From NCBI RefSeq assembly GCF_016654005.1, contig NZ_JAEPWN010000013.1, forward strand, positions 1 to 64,000: 64,000 nt of DNA. The letters are read 5' to 3'. This document shows positions 55,959 to 64,000 of this stretch, in pieces; the stretch's first letter is position 1; each line of letters begins with the position of its first letter. Position numbers and translations under genes: made by a program. The notes under the pieces were generated by a model, which worked only from the letters and a program-made list of their open reading frames with translations, was not told the origin of the DNA and ran no database searches. The stretch comes from Brevundimonas nasdae. GTDB taxonomy: Bacteria; Pseudomonadota; Alphaproteobacteria; Caulobacterales; Caulobacteraceae.

Positions 55959-56094
55959 CGCCCTCTTTCGACGCATCCGGGGTCGACAGGCCCGCGTCGC
56001 CTTCGTCGAACAGGTGGAACTCGTGCCACAGGCCGTTCAGCACGCCGAAGCCGACCGCCAGTCCAAGGCCCAGAATCCAGGAGAAATACCACAT
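55945..56094 (-). CDS. cydX: Cytochrome bd oxidase small subunit CydX
   Basis: 49 residues. It begins MWYFSWILGLGLAVGFGVLN, then GLWHE; this W-Y-F-x-W-I-L-G...N-x-x-W-x-E is the CydX/YbgT pattern: a single transmembrane helix followed by a short tail. The tail here is longer and more acidic than in E. coli CydX. It stabilises the CydAB haem site. It starts 19 bp after cydB and overlaps the hemN start. Confidence 0.93.
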   Translation of the reverse strand: MWYFSWILGLGLAVGFGVLNGLWHEFHLFDEGDAGLSTPDASKEGDVPL

Positions 56095-56113
56095 CGCTTT
56101 TGGCTCCTATGGC

Positions 56114-57262
56114 TCAGTAGAGGTCGGGGTTGGTCTTGAGGGCGGCGGTCGAGGTCCGCCCCCAAAGCACGCGGTAAACCCAGGTGGTGTAGATCAGGAT
56201 CAGCGGCAGGAAGATCACCGTCACGATCAGCATGATGAACAGGGTCAGGTGGCTGGACGAGGCGTTCCACACCGTCAGGCTGGATTGCGGATCAATCGAG
56301 CTGGGCAGGATGAACGGGAACATCGACAGACCGGCCGTGGAGATGATGCCCACGGTCGACAGGGACGATCCACCGAACGCCAGGGGCGCAGACCGACGCC
56401 ACATGCCGATCAGACCGGCCAGAGCCCCCAGGAAGCCCAGCGCAGGTGCGATCAGCATCCACGGATAACGGCCGTAGTTGTCCAGCCAGGCGCCCGGCGC
56501 CGCTTCAACCGTCGTACGCAGCGGGTTGGAGAAGCCGTTGATGTCCAGCGCGCCCGTGATCCGGTAGCCCAGACCGCCATAGGCGACATACAGACCGCCC
56601 GCCGCGAACAGCACCAGGGCCAGAACCCCGGCGACGGTGCCGAACAGACGGGCGCGATCCAGCACCGGCCCCTTCTCGGCCTTGACCGACAGCCAGGCTG
56701 CGCCGTGCAGCACCAGCATGGCCACCGACAACAGGCCTGCGATCAGGCTGAACGGGGTGAACAGACCCAGCAGGCTGCCGTCGTAGAAGGAGCGCAGATC
56801 GCCATCCAGATGGAAGGGCGCGCCCAGCAGGACGTTGCCGACCGCAACCCCGAACACCAGCGCAGGCACGAAGCCGCCGATGAACAGGCACCAGTCCCAG
56901 AACGACCGCCATTTCGGCGACGGGCGCTTTGAGCGGTACTTGAACGAGACGGGCCGCAGGATCAGCGCCGACAGCACCAGGAACATGGCCAGGTAGAAGC
57001 CGGAGAAGCTGACGGCGTACACAAAGGGCCAGGCGGCGAAGATCGCGCCGCCGCCCAGGATGAACCACACCTGGTTGCCCTCCCAGGTGGCGCCGACGGT
57101 GTTGATCACCATGCGGCGCTCCTCATCCGTCCTGGCGACGAAGGGCAGCAGGGCGCCGACGCCCAGGTCGAAACCGTCGGTCAGGGCGAAGGCGATCAGC
57201 AGCACGCCCAGCAGTCCCCACCAGATCAGGCGAAGCGTGGCGAAGTCGAGGGGAAGATCCAT
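56114..57262 (-). CDS. cydB: Cytochrome bd ubiquinol oxidase subunit II
   Basis: 382 residues, eight or nine membrane helices. It has LIWWGLLGVLLIAFALTDGF, DLGVGALLPFVARTDEERR, INTVGATWEGNQVWFILGGG and AWPFVYAVSFSGFYLAMFL, all family signatures, and the C-terminal SSSHLTLFIMLIVTVIFLPL. It stabilises the oxidase with CydA. It lies 26 bp after cydA and 19 bp before cydX. Confidence 0.96.
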   Translation of the reverse strand: MDLPLDFATLRLIWWGLLGVLLIAFALTDGFDLGVGALLPFVARTDEERRMVINTVGATWEGNQVWFILGGGAIFAAWPFVYAVSFSGFYLAMFLVLSALILRPVSFKYRSKRPSPKWRSFWDWCLFIGGFVPALVFGVAVGNVLLGAPFHLDGDLRSFYDGSLLGLFTPFSLIAGLLSVAMLVLHGAAWLSVKAEKGPVLDRARLFGTVAGVLALVLFAAGGLYVAYGGLGYRITGALDINGFSNPLRTTVEAAPGAWLDNYGRYPWMLIAPALGFLGALAGLIGMWRRSAPLAFGGSSLSTVGIISTAGLSMFPFILPSSIDPQSSLTVWNASSSHLTLFIMLIVTVIFLPLILIYTTWVYRVLWGRTSTAALKTNPDLY

Positions 57263-57288
57263 TGTCGGATATCCTTACAGGGTCTGTG

Positions 57289-58872
57289 TCAGGCCACGGC
57301 GGGCGCGGCGGGGCGCTCAAGCGGGGCTTCGGGGCTGGGTTCGCCGAACGTCTCCTGTTCGTGGAACGGGCCCTTCTTGATGGTGTGCAGGATCAGGCGG
57401 ACCTCGACGACGGCCAGCGATCCGTACAGCAGGGTGAAGCCGATGATCGTCGCCCACAGCTGCGGCACGGTCAGCGAAGAGGCGCCAAGGAAGGTCGGCA
57501 GCACGCCGTCCACCGCCCAGGGCTGGCGACCGAACTCAGCCAGTATCCACCCGAACTCGATGGCGATCCACGGCAGCGGAATGGCCAGAACGGCGACCCG
57601 CAGGAACCACTTCGTATGGTGCTTGCGCAGGGTGCACAGAACAAATGCCGTGCCGAACAGGGCGATCATGAACATGCCCACGCCCGCCATTATGCGGAAG
57701 CTCCAGAACAGTGCCGGCACGTTCGGCACCGTATCCCACGCGGTCTGTTTGATCAGCTCGGGCGAGGCCTGACGCGGATCAGCCACGTGGCGCTTCAACA
57801 GCAGGGCGTAGCCCAGGTCGCGGCGGTGGGTTTCGAACACCGCGCGCGCGGCCATGTCGGCCGGATCGGCCTTGATCTTCTCCAGGGCGTCAAAGGCGAT
57901 CACGCCGGATTCGATGCGGTCCTCCGCCGTGGCAACCAATTCGAAGATGCCTTCGACCGGCTTGTCGATGGTGCGGGTGGCGATCAGGCCCATGACCCAC
58001 GGCACATGGACGCCATAGTGGGTCTCGCGGTCCTTCATGCTGGGAATGCCGATCAGGGTCAGGCCAGCAGGCGCGGGCTCTGTGTGCCACATGGCTTCCA
58101 GAGCGGCCAGCTTCATCTTCTGGTTGTCGGTCAGGGCATAGCCGGACTGGTCGCCCAGCACGACGACCGACAGCGACGCCGCCAGACCAAAGGCCGAGGC
58201 CACGGTCATCGACCGCTTGGCGAACCCGACATGCTTGCCGCGCAGCAGATAGAAGGCCGACACGCCCAGCACGAAGACCGAGGCGCAGACGTAACCGGCG
58301 CTGACGGTGTGAACGAACTTGGCCTGGGCGACCGGGTTGAACAGCACGGCCATGAAGTCCGTGACCTCCATCCGCATGGTGTCTGGATTGAAGGCGGCGC
58401 CGACCGGGTTCTGCATCCAGCCGTTGGCGATCAGTATCCACAGGGCCGACAGATTGGTGCCCAGGGCGACCATGAAGGTGACGAACAGGTGGGCGTGGGG
58501 CTTCAGCTTGTCCCAGCCGAAGAACATCAACCCGACGAAAGTCGCCTCAAGGAAGAAGGCCATCAGCCCTTCAATGGCCAGCGGCGCACCGAAGATGTCG
58601 CCGACATAATGGCTGTAGTAGCTCCAGTTCATGCCGAACTGGAACTCCATGGTGATGCCGGTCGCGACGCCCAGCACGAAGTTGATGCCGAACAGCACGC
58701 CCCAGAAACGGGTGATCGTCCGCCAGATCGGGCGGCGGGTCATGACATAGATCGACTCCATGATGACCAGCATGAAGGACAGGCCCAACGTCAGGGGCAC
58801 GAACAGGAAGTGGTAAAGGGCTGTCAGCGCGAACTGCAGCCTGGACAGGTCGACGACCGCAAGGTCGATCAT
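57289..58872 (-). CDS. cydA: Cytochrome bd ubiquinol oxidase subunit I
   Basis: 527 residues. The haem b595 ligand His is in LQFALTALYHFLFVPLTLG. GRQPWAV and the Q-loop with Lys/Glu in NQKMKLAALEA mark the quinol site. The Met axial ligand of b558 is in the conserved region near MFMIALF and the following helices. Length fits the long Q-loop form. It reduces O2 to water with ubiquinol at low oxygen. A perfect FNR box is 72 bp upstream of the start. Confidence 0.96.
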   Translation of the reverse strand: MIDLAVVDLSRLQFALTALYHFLFVPLTLGLSFMLVIMESIYVMTRRPIWRTITRFWGVLFGINFVLGVATGITMEFQFGMNWSYYSHYVGDIFGAPLAIEGLMAFFLEATFVGLMFFGWDKLKPHAHLFVTFMVALGTNLSALWILIANGWMQNPVGAAFNPDTMRMEVTDFMAVLFNPVAQAKFVHTVSAGYVCASVFVLGVSAFYLLRGKHVGFAKRSMTVASAFGLAASLSVVVLGDQSGYALTDNQKMKLAALEAMWHTEPAPAGLTLIGIPSMKDRETHYGVHVPWVMGLIATRTIDKPVEGIFELVATAEDRIESGVIAFDALEKIKADPADMAARAVFETHRRDLGYALLLKRHVADPRQASPELIKQTAWDTVPNVPALFWSFRIMAGVGMFMIALFGTAFVLCTLRKHHTKWFLRVAVLAIPLPWIAIEFGWILAEFGRQPWAVDGVLPTFLGASSLTVPQLWATIIGFTLLYGSLAVVEVRLILHTIKKGPFHEQETFGEPSPEAPLERPAAPAVA

Positions 58873-58944
58873 GGCTATGCTCCGAGGGGCCGGCCACGAC
58901 GACCGACGTTTCCTTCGCCCTAGAGATTCGGCGGGGCGCGCGCC

Positions 58945-58958
58945 TTGATCTCGATCAA
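58945..58958. promoter_or_regulatory. FNR box in the cydA/cydD divergent promoter
   Basis: TTGATCTCGATCAA, a perfect palindromic TTGAT-N4-ATCAA site. It lies 72 bp from the cydA start and 108 bp from the cydD start, so one site can serve both directions. An FNR-type regulator is encoded 3.4 kb away. Confidence 0.9.
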
Positions 58959-59066
58959 AGCCCCCGGCGGCGGCCTCATCTACTGGACGGTTCGCCCTTG
59001 GACGTTCGGTCCAACGGTGTTTTGTCCAATGGCGCGCGGCGATGCCGGCGTGCTGGAGTTTCGTGC

Positions 59067-60677
59067 ATGACCGCCGCGTCGCCCCCCGCCCCCCCTGCCG
59101 CCGTTCCCCCCGGCGTCTGGCTGAAACAGGCTGGCGCGCCGTGGCGGCGGCTGACCCTGCTCGCGGGTCTGCTGACCATCGCCGACGTGGTCCCCGCCAT
59201 CGGTTTCGCCGCCGGTCTTGCCATGACGATCTCCAACTTCGCCACGCCTGGCGCCGCCGCGCCCTGGCTGGTGCTGGCGGTGGTCAGCCTGATCGCGCGC
59301 GGGTTGGTCGGCCAGGTGGCCACGGTGGTCGGCGCCCGGCTGGGCCGCGCGGTCAAGACCGATGTGCGCCGCAGCCTGCTGGCCGACCTGTTCGGGCGCG
59401 GCGGGCGCTCCAACGACCGTCTGACTGCTCTGGTCGAGGGTGTCGGCGCGTTGGACGGCTATTTCTCCCGTTTCGCACCTCTGCGCTTGGCGGCTGGCCT
59501 GTCGCCCCTGCTGATCATCGCCGCCGCCGCCTTCGCCAGCCCGGTTGCGGCGGGCGTGCTGCTGTTCACCCTCTTTCCCTTCATCGCAGGCATGGCCCTG
59601 GCCGGAACCGCAGCGGCGGGCGAGAGCCGTCGCCAGTTTCAGGCGCTGGACCGACTGTCGGGCCTGTTCATCGACCGCGTCCGCGCCCTGCCCGCCATCC
59701 TGGCCTTCGACGCCGTAGGCCGCACCACGACCGAGATCGCCGCCGCCTCGGACGAGCTGGAGCAGCGCACCGCACGCGTCATGCGCATCGCCTTTCTGTC
59801 GTCCGGCGTGCTGGAGTTCTTTTCGGCCCTGTCGGTGGCGCTGATCGCCGTCTATTGCGGCTTCAACCTGTTGAAGCTGCTGCCCTTCCCGGTTCCCGAG
59901 ACGCTGGACCTGTCGCGCGCCTTCTTCGTCCTGGCCCTGGCGCCGGAGGTCTATCAGCCGCTGCGCCGCCTTGCCGCCGCCTATCACGATCGGCAAGCTG
60001 CCGAGGCCGCCGCGTCCTCTCTGATCGTCGCCGAAACCCAGTCCGGCCGCCCGGTCCAGCTGGGCGCCGCAGCACCCGCCATTCGGTTCCGCGACGTGAC
60101 CATCGCCTATGGCCCCGCATCGGTCGTCGCCGACTTCAATCTGGAGATCCGCCCCGGTCAGATCGTCGCTCTGGTCGGCGCCAGCGGTGCAGGCAAGTCC
60201 AGTCTGCTGCATCTGCTGCTCGGCCTTGCGCCCCTGTCCGGGGGCGATGTCGAGATCGACGGCGCATCGCTCAGCCAGACAGGCGGTTTCGCCGGTCAGG
60301 TCGCCTGGGCCAGCCAGAACCCGGTGGTTATTCCCGGCACGCTGCGCGAAAACATCGCCATCGCCGACCCAGCGGCCTGCGTCACCCGCATTCTGGCCGC
60401 CGCCAGCCGCGCCGGTCTGCATGGAAATCTGGACCGTCTGATCGACGAGCGGGGCGGCGGCCTGTCCGGGGGCGAACGCCGCCGTCTGGGCCTGTCGCGC
60501 GCCCTGCTGAAACGCGCCCCGATCCTGCTGCTGGATGAACCCACGGCCAATCTGGACCCCGCCTCCGAACAGACCATGCTGGACCTGATCCGCGAAACCG
60601 CCGCGGGGCGCACCACCCTGATCGCCACCCATTCCGCCGCCGTCGCGGCCCTGGCCGACCGCGTGGTGCAACTGTGA
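59067..60677 (+). CDS. cydD: Thiol reductant ABC exporter subunit CydD
   Basis: 536 residues from the ATG at 59067 with GGAG upstream. Six-helix ABC transporter domain with QVATVVGARLGRAVKTDVRR, then ATPase with Walker A LVGASGAGKSSLLHLL, signature LSGGERRRLGLSRAL, and Walker B LLLDEPTANLD. CydDC is needed to assemble bd oxidase; it was described as a cysteine/glutathione exporter and has more recently been linked to haem. It is divergent from cydA and overlaps cydC by 1 nt. Confidence 0.94.
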   Translation: MTAASPPAPPAAVPPGVWLKQAGAPWRRLTLLAGLLTIADVVPAIGFAAGLAMTISNFATPGAAAPWLVLAVVSLIARGLVGQVATVVGARLGRAVKTDVRRSLLADLFGRGGRSNDRLTALVEGVGALDGYFSRFAPLRLAAGLSPLLIIAAAAFASPVAAGVLLFTLFPFIAGMALAGTAAAGESRRQFQALDRLSGLFIDRVRALPAILAFDAVGRTTTEIAAASDELEQRTARVMRIAFLSSGVLEFFSALSVALIAVYCGFNLLKLLPFPVPETLDLSRAFFVLALAPEVYQPLRRLAAAYHDRQAAEAAASSLIVAETQSGRPVQLGAAAPAIRFRDVTIAYGPASVVADFNLEIRPGQIVALVGASGAGKSSLLHLLLGLAPLSGGDVEIDGASLSQTGGFAGQVAWASQNPVVIPGTLRENIAIADPAACVTRILAAASRAGLHGNLDRLIDERGGGLSGGERRRLGLSRALLKRAPILLLDEPTANLDPASEQTMLDLIRETAAGRTTLIATHSAAVAALADRVVQL

Positions 60678-62323
60678 TGCACGACCCCAATCGCATCGCT
60701 GGCCTGATCGCCGCCCAGGCCCACGCCCAGCGCCAACGCCTGCAGATCGCCGCCGCGGCTGGCGCCGTCGTCTCCGTCGCCGCCGTTTGCCTGCTGGGCC
60801 TGTCCGGCTGGTTCATCACCGGCGCCGCCCTGGCGGGTATGGCGGGAATGGCTGCGGTCCAGGCCTTCAACTACATGATGCCCAGCGCCATCATCCGCCT
60901 GCTGGCCATCCTGCGCACCGGCGCGCGCTATATCGAGCGTGTCGCGGGCCATGAGGCAGCGCTGAAGGCGCTGGCGCGCTTACGTCCACAACTGTTCGAC
61001 GCCCTGGCCTCGGCCCCGCCCGAACGCGCGCTTAGCCTGTCGTCCGGCGAAACCTCGGCCCGCCTGGTGCAGGATGTGGACGCCGTCCAGACCCTGTTCG
61101 TGCGCAAGTCCGCACCCTGGGCCCTGGGCGCGGGCTCTGCGTCCAGCGCCCTGCTGGCTGGTCTGGCGTCACCCCTTGCGGGCGGATTGCTGCTGGCCGC
61201 CATGACAGTGTCCTGCCTCGGCGTCATGGTCATCGCGCGTCGCCTGTCCGATCCCGCAGGCAAGGAGGCCCAGATCGCCGTAGGCGCCTTGAAGGACCGC
61301 CTCACCGCCCTCGAAGCCGTGGCGCCTGAGCTGAAAGCCTACGACCTCAATGACTGGGCCGTGCAGCAGGCCGCCAGCGCCGCCGATAGGCATGACAGCG
61401 CACAGATCGCCCTGACGACATCGGCGGGCTGGATGGCGGTGTGGCAGGCGGTCGTGACCGCCGCCGCCCTGGCCGTCGTAGTCCTCGTCACCCTCGGCGC
61501 GCCCCTGCCCCTGACCGCGCTCGCCGCCCTGGCGACCATCATGGGCATGGAATCCGCCGCAGGCCTTGTGGGCGCCCTGCACCAGAACGGCGCAGCGAAG
61601 GAAGCCGTCGCCCGTCTGGACCAGGCCGCGCCCCAGGTTCTGCCGCATGACGGCACGCGCCCGCCGCCGCCGTCCTTGACCCTCATCGCCGCCAACACAA
61701 ATCTGCGCCCGCCCCATCGACTGGGCCTGTCGGGGCCGTCCGGCGCAGGCAAGACCACCTTTATCGAACGTCTGATCGGGTTGCGCGACGCTCACCCCGG
61801 AGAGGTCGTCATGGGCGGTATCGACATCGCCTCCCTCAGCCCCGCCACCCGTCGCGCCCGCTTCGCCTACGCCGCCCAGGACGTGAGGCTGTTGAACGGC
61901 ACGGTGCGCGACAACCTGCTGCTGGCGGGTCCTGGCGGCGATGACACCCTGTGGCGCGTGCTGGAGGACGCGGCTCTGGCCGAGCGCATCCGCGCCGAAC
62001 CTCTGGGCCTGGATATGCCTGTCGGCGTGAATGGAGAGCGTCTGTCCGGCGGCGAACGTCGCCGTCTCGGCCTCGCCCGCGCCTATCTGCGCACGGCGCC
62101 CTGGCTGGTGCTGGATGAACCGACGGAGGGGCTGGACGCCGCGACGGAAGCCCAGGTGCTCAAGGCCCTGGAGCGCCGCTTGGTCGAAAACAAGCAGGGG
62201 CTGATCCTGGTCAGCCACCGCACGGCGCCGATTCAGATCTGCCAGACCCGTCTGCGGATTGAAGCCATGGCCCAGGACGGGCGCGTTGTGGTGACGCCCG
62301 AGCGTCAGAAGGCCGTCGTTTAA
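60677..62323 (+). CDS. cydC: Thiol reductant ABC exporter subunit CydC
   Basis: 548 residues from the ATG at 60677 (GTG at 60674 also possible). Membrane domain has LLGLSGWFITGAALAG and ARYIERVAGHEAALKALARL, the CydC signature. ATPase: LSGPSGAGKTTFIERLIG, LSGGERRRLGLARAYL and LVLDEPTEGLDAA. It pairs with CydD. It converges on fnr with overlapping ends. Confidence 0.94.
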   Translation: MHDPNRIAGLIAAQAHAQRQRLQIAAAAGAVVSVAAVCLLGLSGWFITGAALAGMAGMAAVQAFNYMMPSAIIRLLAILRTGARYIERVAGHEAALKALARLRPQLFDALASAPPERALSLSSGETSARLVQDVDAVQTLFVRKSAPWALGAGSASSALLAGLASPLAGGLLLAAMTVSCLGVMVIARRLSDPAGKEAQIAVGALKDRLTALEAVAPELKAYDLNDWAVQQAASAADRHDSAQIALTTSAGWMAVWQAVVTAAALAVVVLVTLGAPLPLTALAALATIMGMESAAGLVGALHQNGAAKEAVARLDQAAPQVLPHDGTRPPPPSLTLIAANTNLRPPHRLGLSGPSGAGKTTFIERLIGLRDAHPGEVVMGGIDIASLSPATRRARFAYAAQDVRLLNGTVRDNLLLAGPGGDDTLWRVLEDAALAERIRAEPLGLDMPVGVNGERLSGGERRRLGLARAYLRTAPWLVLDEPTEGLDAATEAQVLKALERRLVENKQGLILVSHRTAPIQICQTRLRIEAMAQDGRVVVTPERQKAVV

Positions 62324-63057
62324 GCTTCGCCCTCGGCGATGGCCCGCAGGCGTTCCGGCCGGTCCACCAGCATCTCATTCAGCGACAGCAGGCGGATCAC
62401 CCCCGCTGTCTTCAACTTGGTCAGGCCCCGGCTGACTGTCTCGATGGTCAGGCCCAGATAGTCCGCCATTTCCGCCCGTGTCATCGGCACGCGGATGTGG
62501 CCTGCCTCGGTAGGACGGATCGGATCGCGTTCGGGCAGATCCAGCAGGAAGGAAGCGATCCGTTCCTGCGCCGTCTTGCGCCCCAGCAACAGCATCTGGT
62601 TCTGCGCCGCGGCCAGCTCGTGCGTAGCCCGCTCCAGCAGCGCCGTCTCCAGCGCAGGCCGCTCTCGGATCAGGGCGCGGTAGTCGCTTTTCTTGAACCG
62701 GCACAGGGTCGCATCTTCGATGGCCTCGGCCGAAAACGCATAGTCCTGCCCCGTCGCCAGACCGACGAAATCACCGGCGAACAGGAATCCTGTGATCTGT
62801 CGCCGCCCATCCGGCAGCAGCTTATAGACCCGCACCGAGCCCGAGGTGATGTTGAACAGGTGAACCGCAGGCTCGCCCTGGCGAATCAACGCCTCACCGG
62901 ACTTCAGCGACACCCGCTCGGCGATCGCATCCAGCCCTGCCAGATCATCGACACCCAGACTGCTGCACACGCTGAAGGCCCGCGCGCCGCAGGTGGCGCA
63001 GACGGAATCGCTCCGGCGGGCGGCGCAGTCGGTCGGCAGTGAGCGGAGTTCCAGCAT
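62320..63057 (-). CDS. fnr: FNR-type oxygen-responsive transcriptional regulator
   Basis: 245 residues. The N-terminus has C11, C20, C23 and C31, with a further Cys C119 in EDATLCRFKK; this fits the C-x2-C...C + distal C ligand set of a [4Fe-4S] FNR. The cNMP-like domain has GEALIRQGEPAVHLFNITSG. The C-terminal Crp HTH has MTRAEMADYLGLTIETVSRG, with E-x-x-S-R for contact to TTGAT. Oxygen would dismantle the cluster and release DNA. FNR boxes lie at cydA/cydD and in its own promoter. Confidence 0.94.
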   Translation of the reverse strand: MLELRSLPTDCAARRSDSVCATCGARAFSVCSSLGVDDLAGLDAIAERVSLKSGEALIRQGEPAVHLFNITSGSVRVYKLLPDGRRQITGFLFAGDFVGLATGQDYAFSAEAIEDATLCRFKKSDYRALIRERPALETALLERATHELAAAQNQMLLLGRKTAQERIASFLLDLPERDPIRPTEAGHIRVPMTRAEMADYLGLTIETVSRGLTKLKTAGVIRLLSLNEMLVDRPERLRAIAEGEA

Positions 63058-63116
63058 TTCAGCCTCGCATAAGGTGCAAGGGTAGGTTGTCGCAACCTTC
63101 AGTGCAACGGCTCCGC

Positions 63117-63130
63117 TTGATTGAGATCAA
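63117..63130. promoter_or_regulatory. FNR box in the fnr promoter
   Basis: TTGATTGAGATCAA, a perfect TTGAT-N4-ATCAA site, 59 bp upstream of fnr and 34 bp upstream of the divergent gene at 63165. It supports autoregulation and FNR control of the small neighbour. Confidence 0.9.
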
Positions 63131-63164
63131 TGCGTCCTCGCGCCCGGTGCCTCAAGGTGGCGGC

Positions 63165-63575
63165 ATGAGCAACCTGCAAATCCGCCGTCTGGACATCCGC
63201 GACGCCGAGGACTCATTCGCCCTGGCCCAACTCAGCGACCCGGCGCTGACGCCCGATGCGTGGCGCAGGATCACAGCCGCTGCTGCGGATCAGGTCGGCG
63301 TCATCGGCGCCTTCTCAAATCGAACGGTGCGGGCGATCCTGCAATATTCCATCGTCGTCAACGGCGGTGGAGAAAGGCTGTTCGTTATCGATGGTCTGGC
63401 GGCGTTCGATCTGTTCGATCCCACCACGACGGCGGACGCCCTGCTGGCCGAGGCCCGGCGTCAGGCGGACATGAGTTGCAGCGGCCTGGCCCTTTCGGCC
63501 CGCCTGGACGGCGCCCGCATCAATGATGTGCTGCGCTGCGCCGCCGACACGGCGGTTCTGCACCGCGTCTTTTAG
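63165..63575 (+). CDS. Hypothetical protein divergent from fnr, FNR-box associated
   Basis: 136 residues from the ATG at 63165 with a weak AAGGTGG upstream. No family recognised. It opens with SNLQIRRLDIRDAEDSFALA and reads like a compact alpha/beta protein, perhaps GNAT-like, without clear acetyl-CoA motifs. It has Cys in the C-terminal third (MSCSGLALSARL and DVLRCAAD). Placed behind an FNR box, it may act under low oxygen. Function unknown. Confidence 0.6.
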   Translation: MSNLQIRRLDIRDAEDSFALAQLSDPALTPDAWRRITAAAADQVGVIGAFSNRTVRAILQYSIVVNGGGERLFVIDGLAAFDLFDPTTTADALLAEARRQADMSCSGLALSARLDGARINDVLRCAADTAVLHRVF

Positions 63576-63579
63576 ACGT

Positions 63580-63942
63580 CTAGCGCCGACCGGCGACCAG
63601 TTCGTTGCGGACAGACCGGCCCAGCGGATCACGCGACGGCCAGGTGTCGCCGACAGAAGCCTGAACCATCGGCGTGCAGAATCGCGAAATCAGCTGGCGC
63701 GGCCGCAATTCGATCAGGCAGACCTTCTGCCCCTCAATGACCCAGCGCCCTGACAGCCGCCGTCCGTCAGACCAGGCGGCGGCATAGGTTCCGTCCGGCT
63801 CGAAATAGTGTTTCACCCACTCGCCGCGCGGATAGTGGGAAATGATGGTGTTGCCGAACGCGTCCGACACCCCCGCCTGCGCCGGCGCCGCCATCACGAC
63901 GGCGCCCAGCAGGGCCAGACAACCCATGTTTGCGATTCGCAT
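63580..63942 (-). CDS. Small exported hypothetical protein
   Basis: 120 residues. A signal peptide (about 1-23, CLALLGAVVMAAPAQA) precedes a mature chain with HYPRGEWVKHYFEPDGTYAA and SGRWVIEGQKVCLIEL, ending with a basic tail. The pattern (G-x-W-x-x-x-x-x-x-C) suggests a small periplasmic beta-rich protein similar in shape to lipocalin-like or DUF995-type domains. Its stop is 4 bp from the stop of the convergent gene. Confidence 0.65.
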   Translation of the reverse strand: MRIANMGCLALLGAVVMAAPAQAGVSDAFGNTIISHYPRGEWVKHYFEPDGTYAAAWSDGRRLSGRWVIEGQKVCLIELRPRQLISRFCTPMVQASVGDTWPSRDPLGRSVRNELVAGRR

Positions 63943-64000
63943 CGCCGCCCTCTCCCTCGCCGTCCCTGTCGACCGGTTATTCCCGATCCATAAGTCTTGG

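Overview
The window is GC-rich DNA from an alphaproteobacterium, most likely Caulobacterales and probably Brevundimonas or a close relative. This rests on the rpoZ-rsh-pyrE-pdxJ-acpS-lepB-rnc-era order, GC-biased codon use, a cydABX-hemN cluster beside cydDC and fnr, and the style of the small envelope proteins. The genus is inference from style; there is no rRNA to confirm it.

Region 1 (1-15.9 kb) looks acquired. At 1-2 kb are small accessory genes: a possible transposition accessory gene that runs into an opposed XRE regulator, and an unknown gene coupled to a HigA-like antitoxin-type regulator. From 2.25 to 12.7 kb is a compact, co-directional divalent-metal resistance operon. It has a His/Cys-rich secreted peptide, a CzcCBA-type RND pump, a short cation diffusion facilitator, an ICMT-like membrane methyltransferase, a 41-residue membrane peptide, a P1B-4-type (SPC/HEGST) metal ATPase with a His-rich loop, and a DUF305 protein. 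From 12.9 to 15.8 kb is an overlapping three-gene cassette: an Nmad1/DUF1599-like protein, a TylF-type methyltransferase with an extra N-terminal domain, and a protein of the 5-hmdU DNA kinase helical domain / alpha-glutamyl-putrescinyl-thymine pyrophosphorylase family. I read it as a probable nucleobase hypermodification system stranded on a bacterial chromosome, and it is the most interesting item here. It is followed by a hairpin and an AT-richer 460 bp gap.

Region 2 (16.2-22.2 kb) has a hybrid histidine kinase with a large extracytoplasmic N-terminus, an O-antigen ligase-like membrane protein and parE. Region 3 (22.2-34.8 kb, mostly minus strand) is the conserved housekeeping run folK, rpoZ, rsh, a LOG-family gene, pyrE, pdxJ, acpS, lepB, rnc, era and, after an inserted CoA-transferase and serine hydrolase, recO. 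Many of these genes overlap by 1-4 nt.

Region 4 (34.8-51.6 kb) has a NYN-domain protein and a family-5-like uracil-DNA glycosylase, smpB-dapA, a Slt-type lytic transglycosylase, a TetR-controlled BtuFCD/FecBCD-type ABC importer, a family-2 glycosyltransferase, two overlapping RNA methyltransferase-type genes, an MFS carrier, hrpB, an APC amino-acid permease with a strong terminator, and tRNA-Leu(UAG).

Region 5 (51.9-64 kb) has a small conserved-looking peptide, a truncated Hsp70-like protein, an OmpW-type porin and a micro-aerobic respiration block. In that block cydA-cydB-cydX-hemN run leftward, cydD-cydC run rightward, and an FNR-type [4Fe-4S] regulator faces cydC. Two perfect FNR boxes (TTGAT-N4-ATCAA) lie in the cydA/cydD and fnr promoter regions. 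The oxygen sensor, bd oxidase, its assembly transporter and anaerobic haem synthesis therefore form one visible local regulon. No CRISPR array, rRNA or complete insertion sequence was seen.
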